DNA of 64,000 nt from Lacticaseibacillus saniviri JCM 17471 = DSM 24301 (GTDB lineage: Bacteria > Bacillota > Bacilli > Lactobacillales > Lactobacillaceae), in NCBI RefSeq assembly GCF_001311785.1, contig NZ_BBBX01000012.1, positions 1 to 64,000 of the forward strand. Reading direction: 5' to 3'. The position numbers were made by a program, and so were the translations under genes. The notes under the pieces were generated by a model, which saw only the letters and a list, made by a program, of their open reading frames with translations, made no database searches and was not told the origin of the DNA. This document shows positions 19,255-32,163 of this stretch, one piece after another (position 1 is the stretch's first letter; every line of letters begins with the position of its first letter).

Positions 19255-19369
19255 TTTGGCATGAAAACGCCCTTATTTTTGTATTTGAAGCTCATGAAGG
19301 CGCGTTTTCGGTTTAGGTTGGGGCTGCGTTGGCCAAATTGGAAAAACCACACATTCAAATGAGAAGCGG

Positions 19370-19398
19370 TTGAGTGTCGTATCAATTTATGGTAGACT
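19370..19398 (+). promoter_or_regulatory. Promoter of xpt-pbuX
   Basis: TTGAGT (19370-19375), 17-bp spacer, TAGACT (19393-19398). The transcript leader would be under 35 nt, too short for a purine riboswitch. Confidence 0.6.
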
Positions 19399-19433
19399 TT
19401 AAAAAATTTAACTCAATAAGGGGAGTGCGTGTT

Positions 19434-20008
<575 letters not shown>

Positions 20009-20019
20009 GAGGCCGATAC

Positions 20020-21343
20020 ATAGCTCATGCAAAAACAAATGAAGTTAGTACCCCAAAAGCAGCGGTTCTCGGTCTGCAGCATTTGCTGGCCATGTACTCA
20101 GGCTCTGTTTTAGTGCCGATTCTTATCGGTGCGTCACTGCACTTTACAAGTGAACAGATGACCTATCTGGTTTCCATCGACATCTTCATGTGTGGTGTGG
20201 CAACCGCATTGCAGATCTTTGCTAACAAGTTCTTCGGTATCGGGCTACCCGTTGTGCTGGGGTGTGCGGTTCAAGCCGTGGCACCGTTAATCATGATTGG
20301 CCAGAAATTCGATTTTCAGACCATGTACGGTGCGATTATTGCGGCCGGGATTTTCGTCTTCCTCATCGGGGAGACGTTTGCCAAGTTGCGCAAGCTCTTC
20401 CCACCATTAGTGACGGGGTCATTGATTACGGTCATCGGTTTGAGCTTGATTCCTGTTGCTTTCCAAAATATTGGTGGTGGTTCCACAGCAGCCAAGGATT
20501 TCGGTAGTGGCACGAACTTACTCGTCGGCGCTTTTACGGTCTTACTGATCTTGGCACTCACGGTCTGGGGTCGAGGCTTTATTCATTCCATTGCGATTTT
20601 GATTGGGTTGATTGCAGGGACCGTGTTAGGCGGCCTGTTCGGCATGGTTTCCTTCCAACCTGTGATTGAAGCCAGCTGGTTCCACGTGCCAACGCCATTT
20701 TATTTCGGGACACCTCACTTTGAATGGAGTTCAATTGTCACCATGATTCTCATATCACTGGTTTCAATGGTTGAAAGCACCGGTGTGTTCTTTGCCTTAG
20801 GTGATGTTGTTGGCCGCAAAATTGAACAAGATGACTTGAAACGCGGTTATCGCGCTGAAGGGTTAGCCGTCTTACTCGGTGGGATTTTCAACACCTTCCC
20901 TTACACGACCTTCTCGCAAACGTCGGCTTAGTGCAACTGTCCGGCATTAAAACCAGAAAGCCAGTGGTATTCTCCGCTGCCTTCCTGGTGATCCTGGGCT
21001 TGTTACCAAAATTGGTGCGCTTGCCACAATTATTCCCGCTCCCGTTCTGGGTGGCGCTATGCTTGTCATGTTCGGCATGGTGGCTGTGCAAGGCATTCGG
21101 ATGTTGCAACAAGTTGATTTCCATAATGATAAGAACTTATTAGTCGCTGCGATCTCAATCGGCTTAGGCCTCGGGGTCACGGTTCAACCCGAAATCGTGC
21201 AACAATTACCAAAGACGGTTCAACTTTTATTCAGTTCAGGGATTCTCATGGCGAGCCTCAGTGCGGTATTATTAAATTGGCTCTTCAACTCGAAAAATCC
21301 GCAACCAGAAATGAGCGAAGAAGACGGGTTGAACGAGAAATAG
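20020..21343 (+). CDS. pbuX: Xanthine permease (NCS2/uracil-xanthine permease), two frameshifts, ATA at the expected start
   Basis: Nucleobase:cation symporter of the NCS2 family, about 440 residues with 12-14 helices. TKAAVLGLQHLLAMYSGSVLV-type N-terminus, PLVTGSLITVIGLSLIPVAF and NTFPYTTFSQNVGLVQLSG are family signatures; the last needs one A added near 20925. A second break near 21010 repairs to PKIGALATIIPAPVLGGAML. The codon at the right distance from AGGAGG and in frame is ATA (20020); a miscalled ATG is likelier than a true ATA start. In an operon with xpt. Confidence 0.88.
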
Positions 21344-21417
21344 CGTCTGACAAGTCGGAATTGAACTGACTTGCTCATAACTTTCAACGCGTAATGATGA
21401 AGAATAGAGGCATGGCG

Positions 21418-22529
21418 ATGAGTCAGTTAATTCAACCTGGCGCCACCATCGGGATTATCGGTGGCGGCGTAACCAGTTATTGTTGGCGTCAACAGCTCAC
21501 GAGATGGGGCTGAAGACAGTGATTTTGGCACCAAAGCAAACCGATGTCGCGCTTGAAGCGGCAGATATTCCATTGGTTGGATCAGCAACGGACAGTGCGG
21601 GATTAACGCAGCTAGCCGAGCTCAGTGAAGTGGTTACTTTTGTGAACGAGATGGTGGATGGATACCAATTGAACGAGCTATTTACTGCCGATCAGTTGCG
21701 CTCAGGTTCAGACATTCTCTCAATCACACAGGACCGTTACCTCGAAAAGGTCTTCCTGGAAGAACAGAATCTCAATATCTTGCCTTACGCACAGGTGGTC
21801 AGTGCCGAGGATATCGATCAGGCTGTTAAGTCTATCGGGTTTCCTTGTATGATCAAGCCTTTGCAAAAGGGTGTGGGTATCGATCAGCAGTGGCAACTGG
21901 ATCAGGCGAGCGATATTGCTGCCGTGAAGCAACTGTTGAAGCCACAGCCTTACATCGTTGAGGCTTGGATCGATCAGCCACGCATGTTGGCGGTGACGGT
22001 GGTCAAAACGGCGGATCAGGTGCAGGTCTTGCCCGCTGTTGAACTGACGCGCAATGGCCAACATCTACAGGCTGTTGTCCTACCACCGCGGATTGAAGCG
22101 GGCGGTGTGCGCGAAGTGAGCCGGGTTGCGAAGGTGGTTGCGGACGAATTGAACTACACTGGTGTCTTCAGTATTCAATTCCTTGTCAGCAAGTTAGGTG
22201 CGCTTTATATCGATCGCATCTATCCCACGCTTCACGTGAGCGGCGGCATCTACAGTGGTGTCTTGCCGATTTCACAGTATGCCTTCCATCTGCGGGCACT
22301 GCTGCACTGGCCACTGCCCGAAGCAACGGCAACGAGTGATGCCGTGTGGTTGCCATTGCGGAACAAAGAGCGCGATGCCGTAATCACACAGCTTCAGATT
22401 AAACCGGATTGGCGTTTTCGCTTCTATCCTGACGGGACACACTTTATGGGTCACGTGCAGGTAGTGGGCGATCGCGACACCGTCATTGATGGCATCAACG
22501 CGACAGGCACGTTTGCAGTGAACAATTAG
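21418..22529 (+). CDS. PurK-like ATP-grasp protein, divergent, frameshifted
   Basis: Resembles the ATPase subunit of phosphoribosylaminoimidazole carboxylase (PurK). It has an N-terminal Gly-rich IGIIGGG loop, [12 protein letters not shown], an ATP-grasp core, and a C-terminus ([17 protein letters not shown]) that matches the TSQFEQHLRAxxGLPLG end of PurK. Residues usually conserved are altered: the lysine/glycine loop reads [15 protein letters not shown] rather than KTxxxGYDGKGQ, and the RPHNSGH region reads [10 protein letters not shown] base is missing near 21468. No purE adjoins; purB follows 22 bases later. It may be an active enzyme with shifted substrate use or a paralogue. Confidence 0.65.
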
Positions 22530-22551
22530 TCCATATTTGGGGGAGAAAAAT

Positions 22552-23842
22552 TTGATTCCACGCTATAGTCGAGAAGAAATGGCTCATGTTTGGTCCGAAG
22601 AGAACCGTTATGCCGCTTGGTTAGAAGTTGAAATTTTGGCGGCTGAGGCTTGGGCCAGTCTGGGTGAAATCCCAGTAGCTGACGCGCAGGCACTGCGCAA
22701 GAATGCGACGTTCAATGTCGATCGCATTCATGAAATTGAAGAAATCACACGCCATGACGTTGTGGCATTCACGCGCAATGTCTCCGAAAGTCTCGGGGAC
22801 GAGAAAAATGGGTCCACTTTGGACTGACCAGTACCGATGTGGTCGATACCGCGCAAGGCTATGTCTTCAAGCAAGCGGATGCCATCTTACGGCAGGATAT
22901 CGATGGCCTCCTGGCTGCGCTTGCTAAACTCGCTGTGGCCAACAAAGATGTGGTGATGATGGGTCGGACCCATGGCGTTCACGCTGAACCCACCACGTTT
23001 GGCTTAGTTGTTGCGAGCTGGTATTCCGAGATGAAGCGCAACCGTGAACGCTTCGATCAAGCCGCTGATGAAGTTGAGGCGGGTAAAATCAGTGGGGCGG
23101 TTGGGACGTTTGCCAACACACCACCTGAGGTCGAAGCTTATGTGACGGAACATCTGGGCATCCGCGCTCAAGAGATTTCCACACAAGTGTTACCACGTGA
23201 TCTGCACGCGCGGTACATCCAGACACTGGGCTTGATTGCGACATCGATTGAACGCTTTGCCACTCAGATTCGGCACATGCAACGAACCGAAGTCCATGAA
23301 GTGGAAGAACACTTCAATAAGGGCCAAAAGGGAAGCAGTGCCATGCCGCACAAGCGCAACCCAATCAGTTCTGAGAATGTCTCCGGCCTTGCTCGCGTCA
23401 TTCGCAGCTATCAAGTGGCCGCACTCGAAGACGTCGCGCTCTGGCACGAACGGGATATTTCCCACTCCAGTGCTGAACGGATGATGCTCCCCGATGCCAC
23501 CGGCTTGTTAGACTACATTCTGGTGCGCTTCACCAAGATTATCGATAATCTCGATGTCTTCCCTGATACCATGTTGGCCACATGCAAACGCACGGCCTGA
23601 TTTACAGTCAACGTGTGATGCTGAAGCTGATTGAATCCGGTTTGAGTCGTGAAGCGGCATATGATTTGGTCCAACCAAAGACTGCGGTGGCCTGGGATGA
23701 ACACCGTGACTTCCGCGAATTGTTGGAAGCCGATCCAGAAGTTACCGATCGCCTGTCAACGGCTGATCTCGATGATGCCTTTGATTATCACTATCACCTG
23801 AAGCGGGTGGATACGATTTTCAAGCGTGTCGGTCTGATTTAA
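22552..23842 (+). CDS. purB: Adenylosuccinate lyase, two frameshifts
   Basis: Fumarase/aspartase superfamily enzyme acting twice in purine synthesis (SAICAR to AICAR, adenylosuccinate to AMP). TTG 22552 follows GGGGGAG and gives the expected start [19 protein letters not shown]. One base added near 22808 yields [17 protein letters not shown], with the substrate-binding [16 protein letters not shown] is the superfamily signature. A second repair near 23582 gives [16 protein letters not shown]. Repaired length about 431 residues. Confidence 0.93.
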
Positions 23843-23853
23843 CTGTATAAGAA

Positions 23854-23957
23854 GCTGTGACGAAAGACGCTTTTGGAGCGCGATTAGTCTGGCTTGTTCG
23901 GAAATTTAAAAAGAGATTGTCTCAAAACCATTGGTTTTGAGACAATCTCTTTTTTTG
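23854..23957 (+). repeat. Stop-proximal repeat, copy D (short form), ending in a terminator
   Basis: Begins GCTGTGACGAAAGACGC 11 bases after the purB stop and jumps straight to the right-hand block (TTTTGGAGCGCGATTAGTC, CTTGTTCGGAAATTTAAAAA). It ends in the terminator AAAGAGATTGTCTCAAAACC/GGTTTTGAGACAATCTCTTT with a T-run, perfectly paired. Confidence 0.8.
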
Positions 23958-24090
23958 ACCAAAATGACGGTTTGCGTGCAAGGCAGCTAATCATCACCAT
24001 TAGTCAAAAAGGTTATTTTATGAAAATAAATCGATTGATAAACATATGTGAATATTTAATATTTTATAAATCAAATCCATAAAAATAAAA

Positions 24091-24121
24091 AGTAACCGTT
24101 TTTACATTCTGGTGGTATACT
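24091..24121 (+). promoter_or_regulatory. Glycogen operon promoter with CRE-like site
   Basis: Extended -10 TGGTATACT (24113-24121). Directly upstream AGTAACCGTTTTTACA (24091-24106) resembles a catabolite response element with a two-base longer spacer, placed over the -35 region, where CcpA would repress. The preceding 24000-24090 is unusually AT-rich and holds no convincing gene. Confidence 0.45.
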
Positions 24122-24174
24122 GAGCACAAATCAATGATGAGTCGGCTTTCGCACTTGGAAAAGGTTGTGATGAT

Positions 24175-26025
24175 ATGGACGACGTTTATCTGTTTAACCG
24201 AGGACAGCTGTTTCAGAGTTACACCGCATTTGGCGCGCATGAGGTTTCGCCGAATCACTGGCACTTTTGGTATGGGCGCCGCATGCTCAGGGGGTGGCTG
24301 TTGTCGGTGACTTCAATCACTGGCAACCGGTCGCGTTAACGGCAGTGGCCCAAACGGGATGTTTTGAGGGCACGCTGGTGGCTGAGGCGGGTCAACTATA
24401 CAAGTACGCGGTGACAGGTCCGGATGGCCAAACCCGATTGAAAGTGGATCCGTTCGGGTTTGCTTTCGAGAAAAAGCCGGGTGATGCCGCAATTTTGACC
24501 CAACTGCCGACTGTGACAGAACCGGCCATCGATCAGCACGATGCTGCAGAACAACCGATGGCAATCTATGAAGTTCACTTGGGCTCGTTTGATCGCGGAC
24601 CGGAGAATCGTTATCTGACGTACCGGGAATTGGCCGAGCGGTTGATTCCGTACGCTGTGGCGCAAGGCTACACATACTTGGAGCTGATGCCACTCACCGA
24701 ACACCTACTGGACGCATCGTGGGGGTATCAAACCTTTGGCTACTTTGCGCCAACGAGTCGCTTTGGCACGCCTGCCGATTTTGCTTACTTTGTGGATGCC
24801 GCTCACCGCGCGGGGTTAGCCGTGATTATGGACTGGGTACCAGGCCACTTCATCAAAAATACGGACACCCTCTATCAATTTGATGGCACGCCGACGTTTG
24901 AATATCAGGATGCACACCGTGCCGAAAACGTGCGCTGGGGGACCTGGAATTTTGATTTGGGTAAGGCGCAAGTGCAAAGCTTTTTGATCAGTAGCGCCGT
25001 CTTTTGGCTATCGCAATATCAACTCGATGGGCTGCGCGTCGATGCCGTCTCGAATATGCTGTATATGAACTACGATGTGGGTAAGGAGCACGATACCAAT
25101 CGCGACGGCGGCAGCGAGAACTTGGAGGGAATCGCCTTTATTCACCAATTGAATCAGGCGGTGCACACCATGTTGCCAGAACGCCTGATGATTGCCGAAG
25201 AGAGCTCTGCCTTTCCACAGATTACTACTTCGATTGAAACGGGTGGCTTGGGCTTTGATTACAAGTGGAACATGGGCTGGATGAACGATACCTTGCGTTT
25301 CTTTGCGCGAGAGCCCGCTGATCGGCAGGCACATTTGAATGAGCTCACCTTCTCATTCATGTACATGTACAGCGAACACTATGTCTTGCCGCTATCGCAT
25401 GATGAGGTGGTGCACGGCAAGAAGTCGCTGATGCACAAAATGCCGGGGGATCGCTATAATCAGTTCGCAAATTGCGCACGCTATATGTGTGGTTGATGAC
25501 ACATCCGGGGAAAAAGTTGCTTTTATGGGTAGTGAGTGGGGCCAGTTTTTGGAGTGGCGCGATTGGAGTGCCTTGGAGTGGCGGGACTTGCAGGACCCGT
25601 TAAATGCCAAGATGGCACACTTCACGCGCACACTGAATCAGTTGTATCAACAGCGACCGAGTTTGTGGATGCAGGATGTGGGGCCATTGGGCATGGTGAT
25701 CACGCAAGCGGACTCGGTGACAGGGCTGAGCTATCGTCGCTATGATGCGACGGGTGATTACACGATTGTTGTCTTGAACCTGACACCGGATGAACAGCAG
25801 CATTTCCTTGTGCCGGTGCCAGAGCTTGGTAACTACACCCTGTTGTTGAACACGGAGAGCATTGATTTTGGGGGCACATGGACGACTTGGCCGACTCAGT
25901 TTGCGGCTGTGGCCAAGCCAGTCAACGACGAAAAGTACAGTATCGACGTCACGTTACCGGCGATGGGCGCGCTCGTGTTTGCGCCGAATCGCGTCACACC
26001 AAGGAGGAGAGATCATGGCAACTGA
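24175..26025 (+). CDS. glgB: 1,4-alpha-glucan branching enzyme, three frameshifts
   Basis: Makes alpha-1,6 branches in glycogen (GH13_9). N-terminal CBM48-like domain ([18 protein letters not shown]), then the barrel: [12 protein letters not shown] carries the nucleophile Asp, [11 protein letters not shown] the acid/base Glu, and [14 protein letters not shown] the third acid. Breaks near 24268, 25467 and 25522 each need one base; the last two rejoin [20 protein letters not shown] to [16 protein letters not shown], a classic GlgB block. About 617 residues. First gene of the operon; its stop lies inside the glgC start region. Confidence 0.92.
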
Positions 26026-27157
26026 GATGTTGGGAATGATTCTGGCAGGCGGTCAAGGGACGCGCCTGGGCAAATTGACAAAGACCACAGCAAAGCCGTC
26101 AGTACCATTTGGGGGACGCTACCGCATTATTGATTTCACGCTGAGCAATCTCGCAAATTCCGGTGTCGCGAGTGCCGGTGTCATCACGCAGTATCAACCC
26201 CTCGAGCTCAATCGGCACATTCAAAATGGTGCGAGCTGGGGGCTAAACGAGAAGAACGGCGGCGTCACGATTTTGCAACCCTACGCTTCGAGCGAGGGTG
26301 AGAAGTTCTTTGAGGGCACGGCCCACGCAATTTATCAAAACATGGCGTATATCGACTCCTATGCGCCGCAGTATCTGTTGATTCTGTCGGGCGATCACAT
26401 CTACAAGATGAATTATCAAACCATGTTGGATTTCCATAAAGCCAAGAAGGCGGCACTGACCGTCGCTGTGATGCCGGTCGATAAGAAAGAGGCCAGTCGT
26501 TTTGGCATCATGAATACCGATGACACCGAGCGGATTATCCAGTTTGAGGAAAAGCCAAAGGAACCAAAGAGCAATCTGGCTTCAATGGGAATCTATATTT
26601 TCAACTGGCCAACACTGCGGCAATATCTGGTGGAGAGCTACGCGACAGATGGCAAGATGGAAGATTTCGGTAAGGACGTGATTCCGGCCTACCTGGCACA
26701 CAACGAGGCAACTTTTGCTTATTCATTCTCGGGGTACTGGAAGGATGTTGGCACAATCAACAGTCTGTGGGAGGCCAACATGGAATTCCTCTCACCGAAC
26801 AATCCGTTGCACATCACGAATCGCAATTGGCGCATCTATTCGCAAAATGATGCACTGCCACCGATTTATCTCACCGGTACCGCGAAGATTAAACGCGCCA
26901 TGATCGTTGACGGTGATTATGTGGCGGGAACGATTGACCACAGTATTTTGAGTCAAAATGTCAAAGTTGGTGAAGGTAGTGTCGTCAAAGACAGCATGAT
27001 TATGCCCAACGTGGTGATTGGGAAGAACGTGACGATTGATCACGCGATTGTCGGTGAGAACGCCATTGTGGGTGATGGCGGCGACATCATTGGTAAAGCG
27101 GATGACATTGCCGTCGTGGGTTACGGCGAAATTGTGGGAAGGAAGGAAAAAGAATGA
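26015..27157 (+). CDS. glgC: Glucose-1-phosphate adenylyltransferase, catalytic subunit
   Basis: Makes ADP-glucose from ATP and glucose-1-phosphate, the committed step of glycogen synthesis. ATG 26015 follows AAGGAGGAGA. The nucleotidyltransferase motif [11 protein letters not shown] (residues about 11-21), [19 protein letters not shown] and the sugar-phosphate site [16 protein letters not shown] are intact, followed by C-terminal left-handed beta-helix repeats ([19 protein letters not shown]). 380 residues, no break. Overlaps glgB by 11 bases and glgD by ATGA, so expression is coupled. Confidence 0.95.
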   Translation: MATEMLGMILAGGQGTRLGKLTKTTAKPSVPFGGRYRIIDFTLSNLANSGVASAGVITQYQPLELNRHIQNGASWGLNEKNGGVTILQPYASSEGEKFFEGTAHAIYQNMAYIDSYAPQYLLILSGDHIYKMNYQTMLDFHKAKKAALTVAVMPVDKKEASRFGIMNTDDTERIIQFEEKPKEPKSNLASMGIYIFNWPTLRQYLVESYATDGKMEDFGKDVIPAYLAHNEATFAYSFSGYWKDVGTINSLWEANMEFLSPNNPLHITNRNWRIYSQNDALPPIYLTGTAKIKRAMIVDGDYVAGTIDHSILSQNVKVGEGSVVKDSMIMPNVVIGKNVTIDHAIVGENAIVGDGGDIIGKADDIAVVGYGEIVGRKEKE

Positions 27158-28359
27158 AAACTGGGACGATTGCGGCCATCATTGACCTAAATGAAGTGGA
27201 TAGTGCGCTGTTACCTCTGACCACCTATCGACCAATTGGCACCCTGCCATTTGCGGGGCGGTACCGCTTGTTGGATTTCCCGTTGTCGGCCATTAATCAC
27301 GCCAATATTCACAGTGTCGGCTTATTCTTGCCACGTTCGGGCCGGTCCGTTCAAGACCACATTCGCAGTGGTTCCTCGTGGGACCTGGATTCACTGCAGG
27401 GTGGTGTCTTCATGTTTCCGTATATTGCCGAGCGTGATTACGATGATGCGGCGACACGCCAACGTTACTATGATGATTATCTTCAATTCTTGCGCAAATC
27501 TGAAACCCAGTATACGGCGGTGATGGGTTCTCAAAGCATCGCCAATCTGGATTTGGATGCCTTAGTGGCCTACCACAAAGCGGGTGACAGTCGGCTCACG
27601 ACAATGTATAAACAGGTGCCAAAGAGCCAGGTCGATGATCACGATTGGACGGTTGAACTATCCGAATTGGGCACCGCTAGCAGCATTGTGCGCGCCAAGC
27701 AGCATCATGGGCAACCCGGTGTGGATACCTTGCCCGTCTTCATGAATGTTTATCTGCTCGAAACACAAGATCTGATCGACATGTTGGTGGCTGCCAGTGA
27801 GAAGAAACACTTCAAACGCTTGCCGCAGGTTTTGCGCGAGGCAGTGCTGGAGAATAATGCCAACGCGTTTGAATACACCGGCTATCTGGCGACTATCACC
27901 AGCTTGGCTCGTTATTACGCCGCCAACATGGCCATGCTCGATGATACGAATTATCAAGCGCTCTTCTACACTTCCCGGCCGATTGAAACCAAAAATAAAA
28001 ATGAGGTGCCAACCTTCTTTGCCAAAGATTCGGCAGTGACCAGTAGCCTGGTGGGCACCGGTGGCTATATCGAAGGCACAATTACGCACAGTGTGATTTT
28101 CCGGAACGTGGTGGTGCATCGTGATGCCACCGTTGCCGACAGTATCGTGATGCAGGGCAGTAAAATCAGTGCGGGTTCGGAAGTGCGGTATGCCATCTTG
28201 GATAAGGGTGTGGTGATTGGCCCGAATCTGTCACTGATCGGCACACCGGAAAAGCCATTGGTCTTTGAGAAGAATCAACGGGTTTTCAACAAACAGGGCA
28301 GGAGGTCAACACACAATGAAAGTTTTATTTGCCGCAGCAGAAGGCGCACCACTCTATAA
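27154..28359 (+). CDS. glgD: Glucose-1-phosphate adenylyltransferase, regulatory subunit
   Basis: Non-catalytic partner of GlgC in Firmicutes. The fold is kept ([21 protein letters not shown]-terminal beta-helix ending [15 protein letters not shown]), but the GGxGxRL nucleotide loop is replaced by [17 protein letters not shown], as expected of GlgD. As read it runs 44 bases into glgA. A one-base change near 28283 would instead end it at TGA 28317-28319, giving the ATGA overlap seen at other joints of this operon, so the last 14 or so residues are doubtful. Confidence 0.9.
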   Translation: MKTGTIAAIIDLNEVDSALLPLTTYRPIGTLPFAGRYRLLDFPLSAINHANIHSVGLFLPRSGRSVQDHIRSGSSWDLDSLQGGVFMFPYIAERDYDDAATRQRYYDDYLQFLRKSETQYTAVMGSQSIANLDLDALVAYHKAGDSRLTTMYKQVPKSQVDDHDWTVELSELGTASSIVRAKQHHGQPGVDTLPVFMNVYLLETQDLIDMLVAASEKKHFKRLPQVLREAVLENNANAFEYTGYLATITSLARYYAANMAMLDDTNYQALFYTSRPIETKNKNEVPTFFAKDSAVTSSLVGTGGYIEGTITHSVIFRNVVVHRDATVADSIVMQGSKISAGSEVRYAILDKGVVIGPNLSLIGTPEKPLVFEKNQRVFNKQGRRSTHNESFICRSRRRTTL

Positions 28360-29751
28360 AGTCGGTGGTTTAGGTGATGTGGCCTATGCCTTGCCACAAG
28401 CACTGCACCGGCTAGGCGTCGACATCCGCGTGGTGCTGCCGTATTACAGTCGTTTGATTCCCGATGACTATCGCGCCCAGACCAAGGATGTGGCACACTT
28501 CACGCTGCAATTCGGTCAACGCAATGTGTACGTGGGTATCAAGACGCTGATGTTGGGTGAGGTACCCGTGTATCTGATCGATAATGAAGAATTTTTCGGA
28601 CGTGATTATCTCTATGGGTCGTGGGATGACGGCGGTCGCTTTGGTTTCTTTCAGATGGCACTGATCGAAATGCTACAGGTGATTGATTGGATTCCTGACG
28701 TGATTCACGTGAACGATTGGCACACGGCGATGGTGCCTGTGCTGCTCAAAGATAAGTATCAGTGGATTGCACCATATCAGCAGATCAAAACGCAACTGAC
28801 CATTCACAATTTGCAGTTTCAGGGCGAGTTCCCACCCAGTGTGTTGGACGATGTTTTTGGCATTGGCCGCCAGTATTTTAACGATGATGGCTTCGCGCAA
28901 AATGGGGCCGTGAACTACATGAAGGGTGGCATCAATTTTGCCGACATCGTGAGCACGGTCAGTCCCAGTTATGCGCAAGAGATTCAGACGCCAGCCATGG
29001 GTGAGCGGCTGGATGGCACATTGCGCAAGAATGCCGGCAAGCTCGCCGGGATTTTGAACGGGATCGATACCACGCTGTACAATCCAGCCACCGATCCAAC
29101 CATTGCGTCAACCTATGACGCGGCTGACCTGACGGGTAAGGCTCGCGATAAGGCAGCGCTACAAAACCGCATGCAGCTGCCAATCAGTGATGACCCCGTA
29201 TTCGGCATGGTGACACGGCTCACGCGCCAAAAGGGGTTGATCTGCTCCTCAATCAACTGGAGAATTTCTTGCTGCATCAACCGGTGCAGGTCGTCATCTT
29301 GGGGACCGGTGATGCGGACCTTGAAGGGGAGTTATTGGCGCTTGCCGATCGCTTTGCCGGCCAGTTGGCGGTGCAACTGCGGTTCGATGAACAACTGGCA
29401 CGACAGATTTATGCCGGTGCCGACTTCTTCATGATGCCGAGTGCATTTGAACCCAGTGGCTTAGCCCAGATGATGGCGATGCGCTACGGCACGATTCCGA
29501 TTGTGCACGAGACCGGTGGCTTGCGGGATTCCGTTCAACCATTCGATCCGAATACGGGCAGTGGTACCGGGCTGTCGTTCTACGATTATCGGCCCGAAGT
29601 TTTGGGCACAATGCTCGCAATGGGCGCAGATCTCTATGTGAATCATTTTGCTGATTATCAGCAATTGCAACAACAGGCCATGCAGGCGGATTTCAGTTGG
29701 GACAAAGCCTCTGCCGCGTACTTGGCCCACTATCAATCGTTAATGAGGTGA
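28316..29751 (+). CDS. glgA: Glycogen synthase (ADP-glucose), frameshifted
   Basis: GT5 glucosyltransferase that elongates alpha-1,4-glucan from ADP-glucose. [16 protein letters not shown] (KxGGL, ADP-glucose binding) is near residue 15, and FEPSGLAQMMAMRYGTIPIV carries the C-terminal catalytic Glu region. ATG 28316 follows CAGGAGG. A G is missing from the GGGG at 29235-29238; repair gives RLTRQKGVDLLLNQLENFLL. Total about 478 residues, as usual. Confidence 0.94.
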
Positions 29752-29755
29752 TGAT

Positions 29756-32163
29756 ATGCAGATAACGCCGGATAAATTCGCCCAGGCATTTGAAGATGAG
29801 GTCATGCGCTCCTTTGCCACGTCGTTGCGTAGCGCCACACCTGATCAACAGTTCGTTGCGCTGGCCAATATGGTCAAGCGCTATAACGCAAAAGATTGGG
29901 CCGCCACCAAGCAAGCGTACGACCAACCAACGCGCAAACAAGTTTATTATTTTTCAATTGAGTTTTTGCCGGGCCGCTTCTTAGGGGATTACTTGCTCAA
30001 CTTGGGTCTGCTCGACACGGCAAGAGAGGCCTTGACGCAATTAGGGCTCAACCTCGAGGATGTCTTGGCCGTGGAAGTGGATCCCGGCCTAGGCAATGGG
30101 GGTTTGGGCCGCTTAGCATCCGCCTTTATGGACGCGATGGCCGCTGTTGGCATGGCAGGTAATGGTAACGGCTTGCGTTACCGCTACGGCTTGTTCCAGC
30201 AAGATTTTGTCAATGGTTATCAAGTCGAATTACCGGACGATTGGCTGCGTAACGGGTATGTCTGGGAAACACGGAAAGAAAATCGCGCGGTCAGTGTGAA
30301 GTTCGGTGGTTGGGTGGAACTTCAGCCCGTGCGGCAAGGTTATCTGCAGGCGCGCTATCATGACACAGAAGACGTTTGGCTGTGCCGTATGATGTGCCGA
30401 TGATTGGCTATCGCAATGGTGTGGTCAATACCTTGCGGCTATGGCAGGCTGAGGTGCCCACAACCAGCATGATGACGGGGACTCAGCGCGAAGAAATTAC
30501 CGATATCACGCGCGGCTTATATCCCGATGACTCGACGGAAGAGGGGCGACGGCTTCGGTTGCGGCAGGAATACTTCTTGGTGTCTGCTGGCATTCAAAGT
30601 ATTGTGCGGAACTATCGACGTACCCATGTGGACCTGTTTGATTTCGCCAAGCACGTGGCGATTCACATCAATGATACCCATCCGGCCGTTGCCGTTGCTG
30701 AATTGATGCGCATTCTGCTCGATGATGCGCATATGTCCTGGCAGCAGGCCTGGTCGATCACGGTACAGACGCTGAGTTACACCAACCACACATTGCTTCA
30801 GGAAGCCTTAGAGAAATGGTCGATTCCGTTATTTGCGTCCTTGTTGCCGCGCATCTATCAGATTATCCAAGAGATTGATCGGCGGTTTCGTGAGAAATAT
30901 GTGCCATTGCGTGGGGAGGCGTTTGTCAATCGCATTGCCCCACTAGGGGATGGTCAGGTGCGCATGGCCTATCTCGCGGTGCTCGGGAGTCACGCAATCA
31001 ATGGTGTCGCCAAACTGCACACGACATTGCTAGAGTCGAGTGTGCTGCGAGATTGGTACCAATTGTTTCCAGAGCGCTTCTCCAATCAAACCAATGGCAT
31101 TACGCCAAGGCGTTGGATTCAAACGGCGGACCAGCCGCTCTCTGACTTGTTGGACCAAACGATCGGTGATGCCTGGCGCACCAATCCATTGGCACTGAGA
31201 AGTCTGCATCAATACCAGGATGATGACGCATTTTTAACGGCCTTGAATCAGACAAAACATGCCAATAAGCAACACTTGGCCGCCATGATTCAGCATTCAC
31301 TGGGACTCGTCGTGGATCCCAATGCGATCTTTGATGTGCAAATCAAACGACTGCACGCTTATAAGCGTCAGTTGTTGAATGTGTTGGGTCTCATCGATCG
31401 CTATCAGCGCTTAAAAGCGGGCGAAGATTTGGGCGTGAAACGCGTGCATATTTTTGGGGCGAAGGCGGCACCTGGTTATTACTACGCCAAGGAGATTATC
31501 AAGTTGATCAACGCGCTTGCCGACCAGATTAATCACGATCCCAGCATCAATCAGCAGTTGCAGATTGCCTTCTTGCCCAATTATGGCGTTTCAATGGCCG
31601 AACAAATTATTCCCGCAGCGGACGTTTCCGAACAGATTTCACTGGCGGGCATGGAGGCCAGCGGCACCAGTAACATGAAATTGATGGCGGCTGGGGCGGT
31701 AACATTGGCCACACTCGATGGCGCCAATATTGAGATTCGTGATGCGGTCGGACCGGATGCGATTGTCACGTTTGGCTTGACGGCGGATGAAGTCGCCGCC
31801 CATCAGCGGCAACAGGATTATGACGCGCGGGCGCTTGCCGCCAGTGATCCCGTTTTGACGCGGGTTCTGAGTGCCTTGGTTGACGGCAGTATTCCGGGCA
31901 TCGAGTCGGTTGGTCGAGATATCTATGATTCATTGATTCGCTACAACGACGATTACTTTGTGCTGGCAGATTTTCATGCTTATCAAGCGGCGCAAAAACG
32001 CATCGATTTGTTGTATCAAGAGCCGCTGAATTGGGCGAGGATGGCATTAGCAAGCATTGCCGAGAGCGGCCGCTTTTCCGCAGATTTCACGGTGCAGGGC
32101 TACGGTAACCAAATTTGGTCTGTCGCGCCGACCCATCCACTGGTAAAGGATGATGACGTATGA
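29756..32163 (+). CDS. glgP: Glycogen phosphorylase, frameshifted
   Basis: GT35 phosphorylase releasing glucose-1-phosphate from glycogen chain ends with pyridoxal phosphate. EVDPGLGNGGLGRLASAFMD and HINDTHPAVAVAELMR are family blocks; EASGTSNMKLMAAG contains the PLP-binding lysine. One base is missing near 30378; repair gives DVLAVPYDVPMIGY. Length about 802 residues. Starts 4 bases after the glgA stop and overlaps the next gene by ATGA. Confidence 0.94.

Noticed and set aside
19399-19433. Purine riboswitch before xpt-pbuX
   Set aside because: The predicted leader is under 35 nt and no purine-aptamer core is present in the whole intergenic region.
24018-24082. Short AT-rich ORF (MKINRLINICEYL...) before the glycogen operon
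   Set aside because: It lies between the purB terminator and the operon promoter without a promoter of its own; composition matches the surrounding AT-rich spacer.
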